Positions 43,451 through 52,491 of a DNA stretch of 62,329 bases are shown piece after piece. A program made the position numbers and the translations under genes. The stretch spans positions 633,288-695,616 of the forward strand of contig LT009756.1 of the NCBI GenBank assembly GCA_900012615.1. Direction: 5' to 3'. Positions within the stretch are counted from its first letter, which is position 1. Each line of letters begins with the position of its first letter. The stretch is from Agrobacterium genomosp. 13 str. CFBP 6927 (lineage in GTDB: Bacteria; Pseudomonadota; Alphaproteobacteria; Rhizobiales; Rhizobiaceae). The notes under the pieces are model-generated. The model was not told the DNA's origin, ran no database searches, and worked only from the letters and a program-made list of their open reading frames with translations.

Positions 43451-44446
43451 TCACAAAATCCGCGCCCGCTTCAGCACGAACCAGGCAAGCGCTACCGAGA
43501 TGACGATGAAGATGCTGGCCGAAAGCGTGCCGCCGGTGCCGACCGTAAACGGCAGCTCATCCGTATTCATGCCGAAGAAACCGGTCACCAGCGAGGGCGG
43601 CAGCAGGAACGCCGTCATCAGCGACAGGATATAAAGATGCCGGTTTGTCTCCGACGAGAGTTTGGAATCGATTTCCTCGTGCAGCAGCCTTGCCCGCTCC
43701 TGCAGGGCATAGACGTCATGATCGACGGCTTCCAGACGCCCCATAAGGCGTGAGGCGACATCCTCGAAACCATTGGGCATCTCGTCATCATCGGCGGCGG
43801 AAGCCCGTCGCATCAGGGTCAGCACGGTGCGCAGATGCCGGTGCAGGCGCACCACCGTGCGGCGCAGCGGGGCAAGCCGCCGCCGTTCGTCGCGCGTCTC
43901 GCTGTCATAGACCATATCCTCGATGGCGTTCAGCTCTTCCGTCGTCTCCATCACCAGATTGATGAGCGAGCGCTGGAATTCGGCGACAAGGCCTTCGAAC
44001 ACATGCGATGGCGTGAGGTAGCGGTTGGAATTCTTGTCGACCGCCGCCTTCAGCCGGTCCACCGAATGCAGTGGCTGCAGGCGGGTGGTGATGATGAAAC
44101 GGTCGCTCACCGCGAAATGCAGCCACCCGAAATCACGTGTCTCCTTGTCGAATTCCCGCTGGAAATCGACAAGCGTGCCGTAAAGCGATTTTTCATCCAC
44201 CACGATGGAGGGATGTGTCTCATGGGTGGTGAGGCTTGCGCGCGCCGCCGGATCGAGACCCTCTATGGTTTCGAGAAAACCCGCCACCCGCTGATCGGCG
44301 AGATTGAGATGCAGCCAGAAGAAGCCGTCGCAATCGGCCATTTCGTGAAAGCCGGCATCGGGTGCAAGCCGGCGGCACGGGGCTGTGCCGGGGTGGAATT
44401 GATAGGCCCAGACAAGGCCGGGAATAACGGGTGTTACGAGATCCAT
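43451..44446 (-). CDS. zntB: ZntB/CorA-family divalent cation transporter
   Basis: 331 residues of CorA-superfamily layout: a soluble N-terminal funnel domain, long helices (LAPLRRTVVRLHRHLRTVLTLM, LEAVDHDVYALQERARLLHEEID) and two C-terminal membrane segments. The pore motif is GMN (GFFGMNTDELPF), as in ZntB; the YGMNF form of true CorA is at 22539-23516. ZntB moves Zn2+ with H+. It is divergent from the acyl-CoA dehydrogenase gene with a 220-bp shared promoter region. Confidence 0.85.
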   Translation of the reverse strand: MDLVTPVIPGLVWAYQFHPGTAPCRRLAPDAGFHEMADCDGFFWLHLNLADQRVAGFLETIEGLDPAARASLTTHETHPSIVVDEKSLYGTLVDFQREFDKETRDFGWLHFAVSDRFIITTRLQPLHSVDRLKAAVDKNSNRYLTPSHVFEGLVAEFQRSLINLVMETTEELNAIEDMVYDSETRDERRRLAPLRRTVVRLHRHLRTVLTLMRRASAADDDEMPNGFEDVASRLMGRLEAVDHDVYALQERARLLHEEIDSKLSSETNRHLYILSLMTAFLLPPSLVTGFFGMNTDELPFTVGTGGTLSASIFIVISVALAWFVLKRARIL

Positions 44447-44596
44447 CGTGGCAGTCCTGACCGGCTGGATGGGAGGAGGGAGGCGTTCGTCGTTCCGGTG
44501 TGGGAGCGGCGGCGGCGAAGCGCCTTTCAGCGCATGCTGAGCAAATTCATATGACAGTTTTATAACAATCCCGCTGAAATGACGGGAATTTTCAAA

Positions 44597-44612
44597 TTGA
44601 CGTTTACGTAAA
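44597..44612. promoter_or_regulatory. Candidate operator upstream of acyl-CoA dehydrogenase
   Basis: TTGACGTTTACGTAAA, an imperfect palindrome with two ACGT cores 8 bp apart, 55 bp before the acyl-CoA dehydrogenase start. It resembles sites of MerR-family regulators of acyl-CoA and branched-chain amino acid degradation (LiuR type); assignment is inference. Confidence 0.4.
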
Positions 44613-44666
44613 AATCATTTAGCCCGAAGATCAGCACGATAGGCAAAAGCTTCGGGAGGAGGCAGC

Positions 44667-46451
44667 ATGTATACCGCGCCGGTGGACGATATCGCCTTTA
44701 CGCTCAAACATGTGGCGGGTCTTCAGGACGCACTTGCAAAGGGTGTGCTGGGAGATCTCGGTGAAGATCTCGTCGATGCCATTCTGCACGAAGCCGGCCG
44801 TTTCGCCACCGCCGAGGTCGCGCCGCTTGCCGAGATCGGCGACCGGCAGGGCGCGAAGCTCGCCGACGGCAAGGTCACCACGCCCGACGGTTGGGCCGAT
44901 CTTTACCGCCGCTGGGCGGAAGCCGGCTGGAACAGCCTGACCGCGCCGGAAGAATTCGGCGGCCAGAACCTGCCGCATATGCTGAATGTCGCCGCACTCG
45001 AAATGTGGAATTCCGGCTCCATGGCCTTCGCTCTGGCGCCGACGCTGACCATGGGTGCTGTGGAAGCCCTTGTCGCCCACGGTAGCGATGACCTCAAGCA
45101 CACCTATCTGCCGAAACTCGTCTCCGGCGAATGGACCGGCACGATGAACCTCACCGAGCCGCATGCGGGTTCGGACCTCGGCGTCCTGAAGACCCGGGCG
45201 GAGCGCAATGGCGACGGCACCTACCGTATTTTCGGCCAGAAGATTTTCATCACCTGGGGCGAACACGATGCGGCTGATAATATCATCCACCTCGTTCTCG
45301 CCCGCCTGCCGGATGCGCCTGCCGGCACGCGCGGCATCTCGCTGTTCCTCGTGCCGAAGTTCCTGCCTGATGAGAACGGTGGGCCGGGCAGCCGCAACGA
45401 TCTGTTCTGCCATTCGCTGGAACACAAGCTCGGCATTCACGGCTCGCCCACCTGCACCATGATCTTCGGCGACGGGAAATTTGGTGAAGGGAAGGGTGCT
45501 CTCGGCTGGTTGATCGGTGAGGAGAACAAGGGTCTCGCCTGCATGTTCACCATGATGAACAACGCCCGCCTTGCCGTTGGCATGCAGGGCGTGGCGATCT
45601 GCGAAGCGGCGACCCAGAAGGCCATCGACTATGCCAGGGAGCGCACGCAGGGCAAGGCGCCCGGCTGGCAGGGTTCCGGCATGAGCCCGATCATCGAACA
45701 CCCGGATATCGCCAGAACGCTTCTGACGATGAAGGCGCTGACGCAAGGATCGCGGGCGATTTCCTTCAGCTGTGCGCATGCCATCGACATGGCGCATGCG
45801 ACTGAAGACGCCCGGGAGCGCGCTCACTGGCAGGAGCGCGCTGCCCTTTTGACACCCATCGCCAAATCCTTCTCCACCGATGCCGGCGTCGATGTCGCCT
45901 CCATGGGCATTCAGGTGCATGGCGGCATGGGCTTCATCGAGGAAACCGGCGCGGCGCGTTATCTGCGTGATGCCCGCATCGCGCCGATCTATGAAGGCAC
46001 CAACGGCATTCAGGCCATCGATCTGGTGCTGCGCAAGCTGCCGCTTTCCGAGGGCGCGCAGGTGCGCGGTTTCATCGCCGAACTGCGCGAGATCGCCGCC
46101 CGCACAGTCGCTTCGAACCGCGACGATCTCGGCGAGACCGGCCGTTATCTCGAAGCGAGCCTTGGTGATCTGGAAACGGCGACCGACTGGCTGCTGGACC
46201 GTATCAAGGCGGGCGAAACCGAAACGGCGCTCGCCGGCGCGACGCCCTATCAGCGCCTCTTCGGTCTGGCGCTCAGCGGCGCCTATCTCGCCAAGGGCGC
46301 ATTGGCCACCGTCGATGATGGCAGGGGCGGACATCGCGCAGCCCTTTGCCGTTTTGCAGCGGAAAACCTGCTGGCGGAAACGGCGGCGCTGAAGGACCGC
46401 GTTATATCAGGTGCGGCAAGCCTTGCCGCCGCCCGCACCGTATTGGCTTGA
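44667..46451 (+). CDS. Acyl-CoA dehydrogenase (long, ~600-aa class)
   Basis: 594 residues, longer than classical ~380-aa enzymes because of an extra C-terminal helical domain (~475-590), as in the DmdC/FadE5-like class. N-terminal helical domain, then LTEPHAGSDLGVLKT (flavin site), IFGQKIFITWGEHD, MGIQVHGGMGFIEE, and the catalytic-Glu segment IAPIYEGTNGIQAIDLVLRKL. It oxidises acyl-CoA at the alpha-beta bond, FAD-linked. The substrate may be a medium/long or unusual (methylmercaptopropionyl) thioester. The ribosome site GGGAGGAGG is strong. An enoyl-CoA hydratase follows 10 nt later, so the two act in sequence. Confidence 0.93.
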   Translation: MYTAPVDDIAFTLKHVAGLQDALAKGVLGDLGEDLVDAILHEAGRFATAEVAPLAEIGDRQGAKLADGKVTTPDGWADLYRRWAEAGWNSLTAPEEFGGQNLPHMLNVAALEMWNSGSMAFALAPTLTMGAVEALVAHGSDDLKHTYLPKLVSGEWTGTMNLTEPHAGSDLGVLKTRAERNGDGTYRIFGQKIFITWGEHDAADNIIHLVLARLPDAPAGTRGISLFLVPKFLPDENGGPGSRNDLFCHSLEHKLGIHGSPTCTMIFGDGKFGEGKGALGWLIGEENKGLACMFTMMNNARLAVGMQGVAICEAATQKAIDYARERTQGKAPGWQGSGMSPIIEHPDIARTLLTMKALTQGSRAISFSCAHAIDMAHATEDARERAHWQERAALLTPIAKSFSTDAGVDVASMGIQVHGGMGFIEETGAARYLRDARIAPIYEGTNGIQAIDLVLRKLPLSEGAQVRGFIAELREIAARTVASNRDDLGETGRYLEASLGDLETATDWLLDRIKAGETETALAGATPYQRLFGLALSGAYLAKGALATVDDGRGGHRAALCRFAAENLLAETAALKDRVISGAASLAAARTVLA

Positions 46452-46461
46452 GGAGGCTCAG

Positions 46462-47220
46462 ATGTCGGACGAACACATTCTTGTCGAGCGCGTCGGCCAT
46501 GCGCCTGATGTCTTGACCATCCGCTTCAACCGGCCGGACAAGAAAAACGCCATCACCGATGCCATGTATCTGCGTATGGCCGAGGCCCTACATGCCGCCA
46601 ATGCGGACCCGGAAATTCGCGTCGTCGCCTTTCTCGGCACGGAAGGCTGCTTCTCCGCGGGCAACGACATGGCCGATTTTCTGGCCTTCGCCATGTCGGG
46701 CGGAAAGGGCAAACTCGCCGCATTGGAACTCCTGAAAGCGCTCGTCGCTTTCGAAAAGCCCATGGTATCCGGCGTCGACGGGCTCGCCATCGGCATCGGC
46801 ACGACGCTGAACCTGCATTGCGACCTGACGGTCGCCTCCAGCCGCAGCCTGTTCAAGACCCCATTCGTGGATCTCGCTCTGGTGCCGGAAGCGGCTTCCA
46901 GCCTGCTCGTGCCGAAACTCATGGGACACCAGCGCGCCTTTGCGCTGCTTGCCATGGGCGAAGGTTTTACTGCCGAGCAGGCGGTGCAGGCCGGCATGAT
47001 CTGGAAAGTGGTCGCCCCGGAACATGTGGAGAGCGAAACGCTGGCGCTTGCCACCCGGCTTGCGGCCAAACCACAGCAGGCGCTGAAGATCGCCCGCGAT
47101 CTGGTTCGCGGCAACCCGGCGGATCTGCTCGCCCGCATCGAAGAGGAAGGCCGCCATTTCATCGCGCAGCTGCAAAGTGCCGAAGCGCGAGCCGCCTTTG
47201 AGGCATTCATGCGCCGTTAA
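46462..47220 (+). CDS. Enoyl-CoA hydratase/isomerase family protein
   Basis: 252 residues, crotonase fold: RFNRPDKKNAIT (CoA pocket), GCFSAGNDMADF (first oxyanion-hole segment, with GND), MVSGVDGLAIGIGTTLNLHCDLTVAS (second oxyanion hole), FVDLALVPEAASSLLVPKLMG. The Glu pattern of true hydratases is only partly kept: Ala-Ala-Ser follows PE in the second site, so isomerase or hydrolase activity is possible. ATG 46462 follows GAGGAGG and lies 10 nt after the dehydrogenase stop; one operon. Confidence 0.93.
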   Translation: MSDEHILVERVGHAPDVLTIRFNRPDKKNAITDAMYLRMAEALHAANADPEIRVVAFLGTEGCFSAGNDMADFLAFAMSGGKGKLAALELLKALVAFEKPMVSGVDGLAIGIGTTLNLHCDLTVASSRSLFKTPFVDLALVPEAASSLLVPKLMGHQRAFALLAMGEGFTAEQAVQAGMIWKVVAPEHVESETLALATRLAAKPQQALKIARDLVRGNPADLLARIEEEGRHFIAQLQSAEARAAFEAFMRR

Positions 47221-47310
47221 GCGTTCTGGCAGGAAATCCTTGCGGTTAAGGAAGCGGTCAATATGGCTTGGGTTAGATAAAGCAACGTCATTGTCCGAAG
47301 GCCAACTGCC

Positions 47311-47625
47311 ATGCGCCACTTCGTTTTTGCCCTGTCCTTGTTCCTCTCCGCCGCAACCGTTGCAGAGGCGGCGACGACCGTGCCTTTGCCGGTTTCGGGC
47401 AACAACGTTATTCTGGCGCAGTCCACGGATGACGACAGCCCGAATTTCTATTCCGGCAACAGCCGCGACCGCCAGCGCCGCGCCCGTTTCGTCTGCGTCA
47501 TCACCCCGCCGGACAGCGCCAATCGACGCCGGCCCTATGTTTGCCCCATCGAGCGGGGCCGTGTCGGCGGCAGCTGCCGCTGCTCGGGCGTGGTCGGCAA
47601 CGGCACGGTCGATACCGCCTGGTGA
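47311..47625 (+). CDS. Small secreted Cys-containing protein
   Basis: 104 residues with a clear signal peptide (MRHFVFALSLFLSAATVAEA, cleavage after AEA). The mature part has four Cys (CVITPP, YVCPIERGRVGGSCRCSG), probably two disulfides, and a basic middle (SRDRQRRARF). No family recognised; similar small Cys-rich exported proteins occur in Rhizobiaceae. It ends exactly next to the convergent RNA methyltransferase gene (47625/47626), with no room for a terminator. Confidence 0.72.
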   Translation: MRHFVFALSLFLSAATVAEAATTVPLPVSGNNVILAQSTDDDSPNFYSGNSRDRQRRARFVCVITPPDSANRRRPYVCPIERGRVGGSCRCSGVVGNGTVDTAW

Positions 47626-48876
47626 TTATTTCTCGAGCGTCGCCACCGCTTCCACATGCGGCGACCACAGAAACTGATCGACCGGCGTAACGCGGGTGAT
47701 GCGATAACCACCCTCCGTGAGAAGCGCGAGATCGCGTGCAAGCGTCAGCGGATTGCAGCTCACCGCAACGATCTTCTTCACCGTGCTGCGGGCCAGTTCC
47801 TTGCACTGGAATTCGGCGCCGGCGCGGGGCGGATCGAACACGACAGCATCGTAATTCTTCAATTCGCTCGTCATCAGCGGGCGGCGGAAGAGATCGCGCT
47901 TCTCGACGCTGACGGGTTTCAGGCCCTGCATGTTGCGGGCGGCGAAATCGAGCGCCTTCAGCGGCTTGTCTTCCGCTTCCACCGCATGCACCCTGCCGAT
48001 GCGCGCGAGCCGCAGCGCAAAGGTGCCGGAACCGCAGAAGAGATCGGCAATGCGTTTGGATTTGCCGACATGGGCAAGCACCAGCTCCGCCATGGCGTCT
48101 TCGGCCTGTTTGGTTGCCTGCGTGAAACCGCCGGCGGGCGGTGAGACCGGAACGCCGCCGAATTCGATGATCGGCTTTTGCGGCTCGATCAGGATTTCGC
48201 CTGATAACGAGACGCGAGCAATGCCGCGCATGGCCAGCACCGTTTCCGTCAATGCGCGCCGCTGCTTGTCGGCGACGGATTTGATGCCTTCGACTGAAAT
48301 GTCGAGGCCCGAGAGCGTTTCAAGAACGGTCATGCGGAAGGGTTCGGCATTCGCTACCATCGAAAGGCCGATGGCCCGGATGGCGTCCAGCCGCGAGACG
48401 ATGCCGGGCGAGGTGACGGGACATTCCTCAATGGCGACGATGTGGTGGCTGTTCGCCTGGCTGAAACCGAGCAGCAGGCCCTTTTCCGTCCGGCGGGCGG
48501 CAAACACCGCGCGGCGGCGCTCGCCGGGGCGACAGATGACAAGCTCGTCCACGGGCGGCGTCAGGCCCTTTGATTTCAGTGCCGAAACCACCAGTTCCCG
48601 CTTGAAGGCGTGGTAGGGCTGGTCGGCCAGATGCTGCAGCGAACAGCCGCCGCAGGTGCCGTTCTTGCCCTCGGGACCAAAGTGGCGGCAGACGGGATCA
48701 CGACGGTCAGCCGAGGCTTCCGCAATGGACATGACCGTGCCATGATCCTTGACCTTGGCGATGGCGACCGTCTCGCCGGGAAGCGAGAAGGGCACATAGA
48801 CCGGGCCGTCGGGACAGTGCGCGATGCCGTCGCCCTGCGCACCCAGGCTCTTGATGGTGACGGTCTGTGTGCTCAT
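47626..48876 (-). CDS. Class I SAM-dependent RNA uridine methyltransferase (TrmA/RlmD-like)
   Basis: 416 residues: N-terminal TRAM domain (~1-60; VTIKSLGAQGDGIAH), an Fe-S Cys set (C in DPVCRHFG, CGGC in GTCGGCSLQHL and Cys in CPVTSP), and a Rossmann methyltransferase domain with DLFCGSGTFALRLAR, FDPPRAG and the nucleophilic Cys in VSCNPLTLARDL. It forms m5U in rRNA or tRNA; RlmC/RlmD/TrmA cannot be separated by eye. Its start overlaps the tlyA stop (ATGA, 48873-48876), so the two are translationally coupled. Confidence 0.92.
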   Translation of the reverse strand: MSTQTVTIKSLGAQGDGIAHCPDGPVYVPFSLPGETVAIAKVKDHGTVMSIAEASADRRDPVCRHFGPEGKNGTCGGCSLQHLADQPYHAFKRELVVSALKSKGLTPPVDELVICRPGERRRAVFAARRTEKGLLLGFSQANSHHIVAIEECPVTSPGIVSRLDAIRAIGLSMVANAEPFRMTVLETLSGLDISVEGIKSVADKQRRALTETVLAMRGIARVSLSGEILIEPQKPIIEFGGVPVSPPAGGFTQATKQAEDAMAELVLAHVGKSKRIADLFCGSGTFALRLARIGRVHAVEAEDKPLKALDFAARNMQGLKPVSVEKRDLFRRPLMTSELKNYDAVVFDPPRAGAEFQCKELARSTVKKIVAVSCNPLTLARDLALLTEGGYRITRVTPVDQFLWSPHVEAVATLEK

Positions 48877-49625
48877 GGCTTTTCGCCTCCGAGAAGAAAT
48901 TCGACATTGCCGTCACCGCCGGAAATCGGCGAGGGAATGAGGCCAAGGCTCTTCCAGCCCATGTCCTCGGTCAGCCAGCGTTCCAGTTCGGCGGCAACGG
49001 CAGGCGCCGTTTCCGGCTCCTTCAACAGCCCCGCTTTGCTGATCGCGTCGCGGCCCGCCTCGAATTGCGGCTTCACCAGCAGGACAGCCAGAGCGCCGGC
49101 TTCCGCAAGCTCAAGTGCCGGGGCAAGTGCAAGCTTCAGCGAAATGAAGGACACGTCGGAGACGATGAAACCGATGGGCCGGTCATCGATATCCTCTGCC
49201 GTCAGATAGCGCGCATTCAGCCCTTCGAGATTGGTCACACGCGGATCGTTCTCGATCCTTGGATGCATCTGCCCGTGCCCGACATCGATGGCGGTGACGT
49301 GTTTGGCGCCACGATGGAGCAGCACCTCGGTAAAACCACCAGTCGAAGCGCCGACATCGAGACAGTCATGGCCCTTCGGATCGAGCCGGAAATGATCGAG
49401 CGCGGCTGTCAGCTTGAGGGCGGCGCGGGAGACGTAAGCCTGTGCAGGATCGCTGATGGCGATCTTCGCATTTGCGGCAACGGCCTGGCTGGGTTTGGTA
49501 ACGGTCTTGCCGTCGACGGTCACGGTGCCGCGCGAAACCGCATCGCGCGCACGCGAGCGGCTGGCGAAGTGGCCGAGCGATACTAGAAGCTGGTCAAGCC
49601 GTTCATTTTCAGATGTTTTGGACAT
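48873..49625 (-). CDS. tlyA: TlyA-family rRNA 2'-O-methyltransferase / hemolysin-like
   Basis: 250 residues: an S4 RNA-binding domain (~8-65; RLDQLLVSLGHFASRSRARDAV) and an FtsJ-type methyltransferase domain (CLDVGASTGGFTEVLLHRGAK, IDVGHGQMHP, DVSFISLKLALAPAL, LVKPQFEAGR). TlyA methylates 16S/23S rRNA cytidines at the ribose and influences capreomycin sensitivity; it is often mislabelled as hemolysin. It is the upstream partner of the m5U methyltransferase gene and commonly lies near dxs in rhizobia; dxs is 5 kb away here. Confidence 0.93.
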   Translation of the reverse strand: MSKTSENERLDQLLVSLGHFASRSRARDAVSRGTVTVDGKTVTKPSQAVAANAKIAISDPAQAYVSRAALKLTAALDHFRLDPKGHDCLDVGASTGGFTEVLLHRGAKHVTAIDVGHGQMHPRIENDPRVTNLEGLNARYLTAEDIDDRPIGFIVSDVSFISLKLALAPALELAEAGALAVLLVKPQFEAGRDAISKAGLLKEPETAPAVAAELERWLTEDMGWKSLGLIPSPISGGDGNVEFLLGGEKP

Positions 49626-49892
49626 GGTCCCGTGTCAATGACCGCCAAACCCCGCCGATGCAAGCGATTTATCGCTGAAAGGGCCAGCGATGCCCACTGT
49701 CGTCCGTTGATGTTGCACCGCAAAGTCAGAATGTTCGATTAATCCAATATAAAGGCTTGTATTGCACTTTGTGCGCAAGGCCCGTGCGGCCACCGGAACC
49801 TGCCATGACGGCAACTCCTCCCATCCACAAAATTGCGACCGTTGCAGCGCAGACGCCTGCTACGCGGCATCGGGTCGCCGAGAGAGTTTGCG

Positions 49893-51911
49893 ATGTCGCT
49901 GAAAAATCTCCCCATCAATATAAAGCTCATTGTCACCTTCTGCGCTTTGATGAGCGTGTGTCTGCTCGCCTCCGCGGTCGTATTCTGGCAGACGCTGGGG
50001 AGCGAGCGCGTCACGGTCGAGAATAACCGCACCAAGGACATCATTCAGGCGGTGGACGGCGCGAAGGCCGCCATGCTGGAACAGGCCGTCAACCAGCGCG
50101 GCTTCCTGCTGTTTCGCAGCGACAGCACCTATAATGATGTTTTCGCCCAGCGCGACATCATGTTGAAGAAGCTCGACGAAGCCCGCGCGCTGGCCGCCGG
50201 CCAGCCGGACATCCTGCAATCCATCGACGACATGCAGAAATCCGCCACCGTGTTCTTCAAGGAACTGGCGGAACCGCAGATCGCCGCGCGCAAGACGACC
50301 GAAGCGCCGATTTCCGAAATCATCGAGATCGGCCGCAATCAGGCCAAGGGCCAGCTTGACGGCTTCCGCGCCTCCGCCGCCAAGATCAAGGAACAGCTGA
50401 ACGGCCTCTCCACCGCTTACGCGGCCGAGCAGCAGGCCGCCGCACTGAACCTGAAATATGCGCTTCTGGGTGGCGGCGCTGTTGCCGGTCTTCTCGCCGT
50501 TGCCCTTATCTGGGCGCTGTCGCGCTCCATCGTCACGCCGATCGTCGGCATGACGGCGGCGATGAGCCGGCTTGCCGATGGCGACATGACGACGGAAGTA
50601 CCCGCGACGGATCGTGGAGACGAAGTCGGCAAGATGGCGAAGGCCGTTCTCGTCTTCAAGGAAGCCGGGCTGGAAAAATCCCGCCTTGCCGGCGAGACAG
50701 ATCGCATGCGCTCTGCGACGGAGGCTGAACGTCGCCGCAACGAAGAGGAAAAGGCGCGCGACGAAGCCGCCAGCGCCTTCGCCAGCGCCGAGCTTGGCAA
50801 GGGCCTTGCCGCTCTTGCGGATGGCGATCTCTCCTATCGTATTGAAACGCCCTTTGTGCCTGCCATCGATCCGGTCCGCGTCAATTTCAACAGCGCTGTC
50901 GACAAGCTGCAGCAGGCGCTCCAAACCGTCGGCGAGAACGCGGCCGCCATCAATGCCGGCGCTTCGGAAATGCTGTCTGCCGCCGACGATCTGTCGCGCC
51001 GCACCGAACAGCAGGCGGCCTCCATCGAAGAAACCGCCGCAGCCCTGGAAGAAGTCACCACCACGGTGCGCGACAGTGCCCGTGGTGCGGAAGATGCCGG
51101 CAATCTGGTCCAGCGCGCCCGTGCCGGTGCGGAAAAGTCGGGTGTCGTGGTCCGCAAGGCGGTTGCCGCCATGCGCGAAATCGAGAAATCCTCGGGCGAA
51201 ATTGGCAACATCATCGGTGTCATCGACGATATCGCCTTCCAGACCAATCTTCTGGCGTTGAATGCAGGCGTCGAAGCCGCCCGCGCCGGTGATGCGGGCA
51301 AGGGTTTTGCCGTGGTCGCGCAGGAAGTCCGTGAACTCGCCCAGCGTTCCGCCAATGCCGCCAAGGAAATTAAGACGCTGATTGGCGCTTCCAGCCAGCA
51401 GGTGGAAAACGGTGTCAATCTGGTCGACGAGACCGGCAAGGCTCTGGAACTCATCGTCGCGGAAGTCGAAGAGATCAACGCCCATGTCAGCGCCATCGTC
51501 GTCGCGGCCCGTGAACAGGCGACGGGCCTGCAGGAAATCAACACGGCCGTGAACACCATGGACCAGGGCACGCAGCAGAATGCCGCCATGGTGGAGCAGC
51601 AGACCGCCGCCAGCCATTCGCTGGCCCGCGAAGCGGAAGCGCTGAACAGCCTGCTTGGCCAGTTCAGGATGGGCGGCGCCCGTGCTGCCGTTGCCGGTGG
51701 GTATGCCGCCGCGCCGCGCCAGTCTTCCTCAAGGCCCGCTTTCCAGCCCGCGCCGGCCGCACCGGTCCGCAAGGCTCCGGTAAAATCGGCCTCCGCAACC
51801 GCAAGGCCCGTCGCCTCGCCGGCTCGCGCGCTTGGCCAGAGCCTCGCCCGCGCCTTCGGCGGCGCAGCCGAAGCGCCAGCCGCCAAGGATCAGGACTGGA
51901 CGGAGTTCTGA
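49893..51911 (+). CDS. Methyl-accepting chemotaxis protein with C-terminal CheR tether motif
   Basis: 672 residues. TM1 (~9-31), a helical periplasmic sensor of the CHASE3/four-helix type (~35-185), TM2 (~187-209), HAMP (~211-264), a second HAMP-like segment (~295-345), then the signalling coiled coil with methylation regions (SRRTEQQAASIEETAAALEE) and the hairpin tip DDIAFQTNLLALNAGVEAARAG. A ~60-residue Ala/Pro-rich linker ends in DWTEF, an xWxxF pentapeptide that docks CheR/CheB. The ligand is unknown. ATG 49893 was chosen over an Arg-rich longer frame. Confidence 0.93.
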   Translation: MSLKNLPINIKLIVTFCALMSVCLLASAVVFWQTLGSERVTVENNRTKDIIQAVDGAKAAMLEQAVNQRGFLLFRSDSTYNDVFAQRDIMLKKLDEARALAAGQPDILQSIDDMQKSATVFFKELAEPQIAARKTTEAPISEIIEIGRNQAKGQLDGFRASAAKIKEQLNGLSTAYAAEQQAAALNLKYALLGGGAVAGLLAVALIWALSRSIVTPIVGMTAAMSRLADGDMTTEVPATDRGDEVGKMAKAVLVFKEAGLEKSRLAGETDRMRSATEAERRRNEEEKARDEAASAFASAELGKGLAALADGDLSYRIETPFVPAIDPVRVNFNSAVDKLQQALQTVGENAAAINAGASEMLSAADDLSRRTEQQAASIEETAAALEEVTTTVRDSARGAEDAGNLVQRARAGAEKSGVVVRKAVAAMREIEKSSGEIGNIIGVIDDIAFQTNLLALNAGVEAARAGDAGKGFAVVAQEVRELAQRSANAAKEIKTLIGASSQQVENGVNLVDETGKALELIVAEVEEINAHVSAIVVAAREQATGLQEINTAVNTMDQGTQQNAAMVEQQTAASHSLAREAEALNSLLGQFRMGGARAAVAGGYAAAPRQSSSRPAFQPAPAAPVRKAPVKSASATARPVASPARALGQSLARAFGGAAEAPAAKDQDWTEF

Positions 51912-51942
51912 GCAGGCCGGTCACGGTTGTGTAGCGAGAATT

Positions 51943-51966
51943 GGGGGCCGGTAAGGCCCCCTTTTT
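51943..51966 (+). terminator. Terminator after chemoreceptor gene
   Basis: GGGGGCC / GGCCCCC stem with a 5-nt loop followed by TTTTT, 32 nt after the stop codon. Confidence 0.88.
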
Positions 51967-52066
51967 GTTGGTAGGTTTTCGCGTCAAATAAGGGCTGGCA
52001 CTCAACTGCACGTATCGGCAGCTGGTAGGCCAAGCCTTCGTATTTTTTGAGAAAGGTAATTTCCAG

Positions 52067-52462
52067 ATGGCAGCGCGCGTCAAATTACGGGCTTTGGAGG
52101 GCGAGTATGGGGTGGCCCGTCTTCAAGCGTCTGAAGCCATCCCCGCATGGGCCGATGGTGGCGGGTTCGTCAGCATCAGCCGGACCGATGACGAACTTTC
52201 CATCGTCTGCCGGAAAGACCGCATCCCGCGGGATGTCCAGTTTGATGCGGGCTGGTCGTGTTTTAAGTTTCAGGGGCCATTTGCCTTTGATGAAACGGGC
52301 ATCGTCCTGTCTATCATCGAGCCCTTATCCACCAATAATATAGGAATATTTGTGGTTTCGACTTTCGATGGCGACCACCTGCTGTTGAAAACCGGCGATC
52401 TGGAAAAAGCCTTCGGTCTGCTGGCAAATGCGGGACATTCGCTCATCAAAGAATCAATTTAA
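52067..52462 (+). CDS. ACT domain-containing protein
   Basis: 131 residues, two ACT-like repeats: VKLRALEGEYGVARLQASEAIPAW, SISRTDDELSIVCRKDRIP, then GWSCFKFQGPFAFDETGIVLSIIEPLSTNNIGIFVVSTFDGDHLLL. The NNIGIFVVSTF segment is characteristic of the COG3603-type ACT proteins related to the regulatory region of aspartate kinase. ACT domains bind amino acids; its partner is unknown. No signal peptide. A SnoaL-like gene follows 29 nt downstream. Confidence 0.82.
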   Translation: MAARVKLRALEGEYGVARLQASEAIPAWADGGGFVSISRTDDELSIVCRKDRIPRDVQFDAGWSCFKFQGPFAFDETGIVLSIIEPLSTNNIGIFVVSTFDGDHLLLKTGDLEKAFGLLANAGHSLIKESI

Positions 52463-52491
52463 CCACGACGGCATTTCTGCAGAGGTGTGTT

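Noticed and set aside
44631..46334. 567-codon minus-strand frame opposite the acyl-CoA dehydrogenase
   Set aside because: Shadow frame of a gene with full family motifs.
49860..51617. 585-codon minus-strand frame opposite the chemoreceptor
   Set aside because: Shadow frame; the + strand protein has all receptor modules and a terminator after it.
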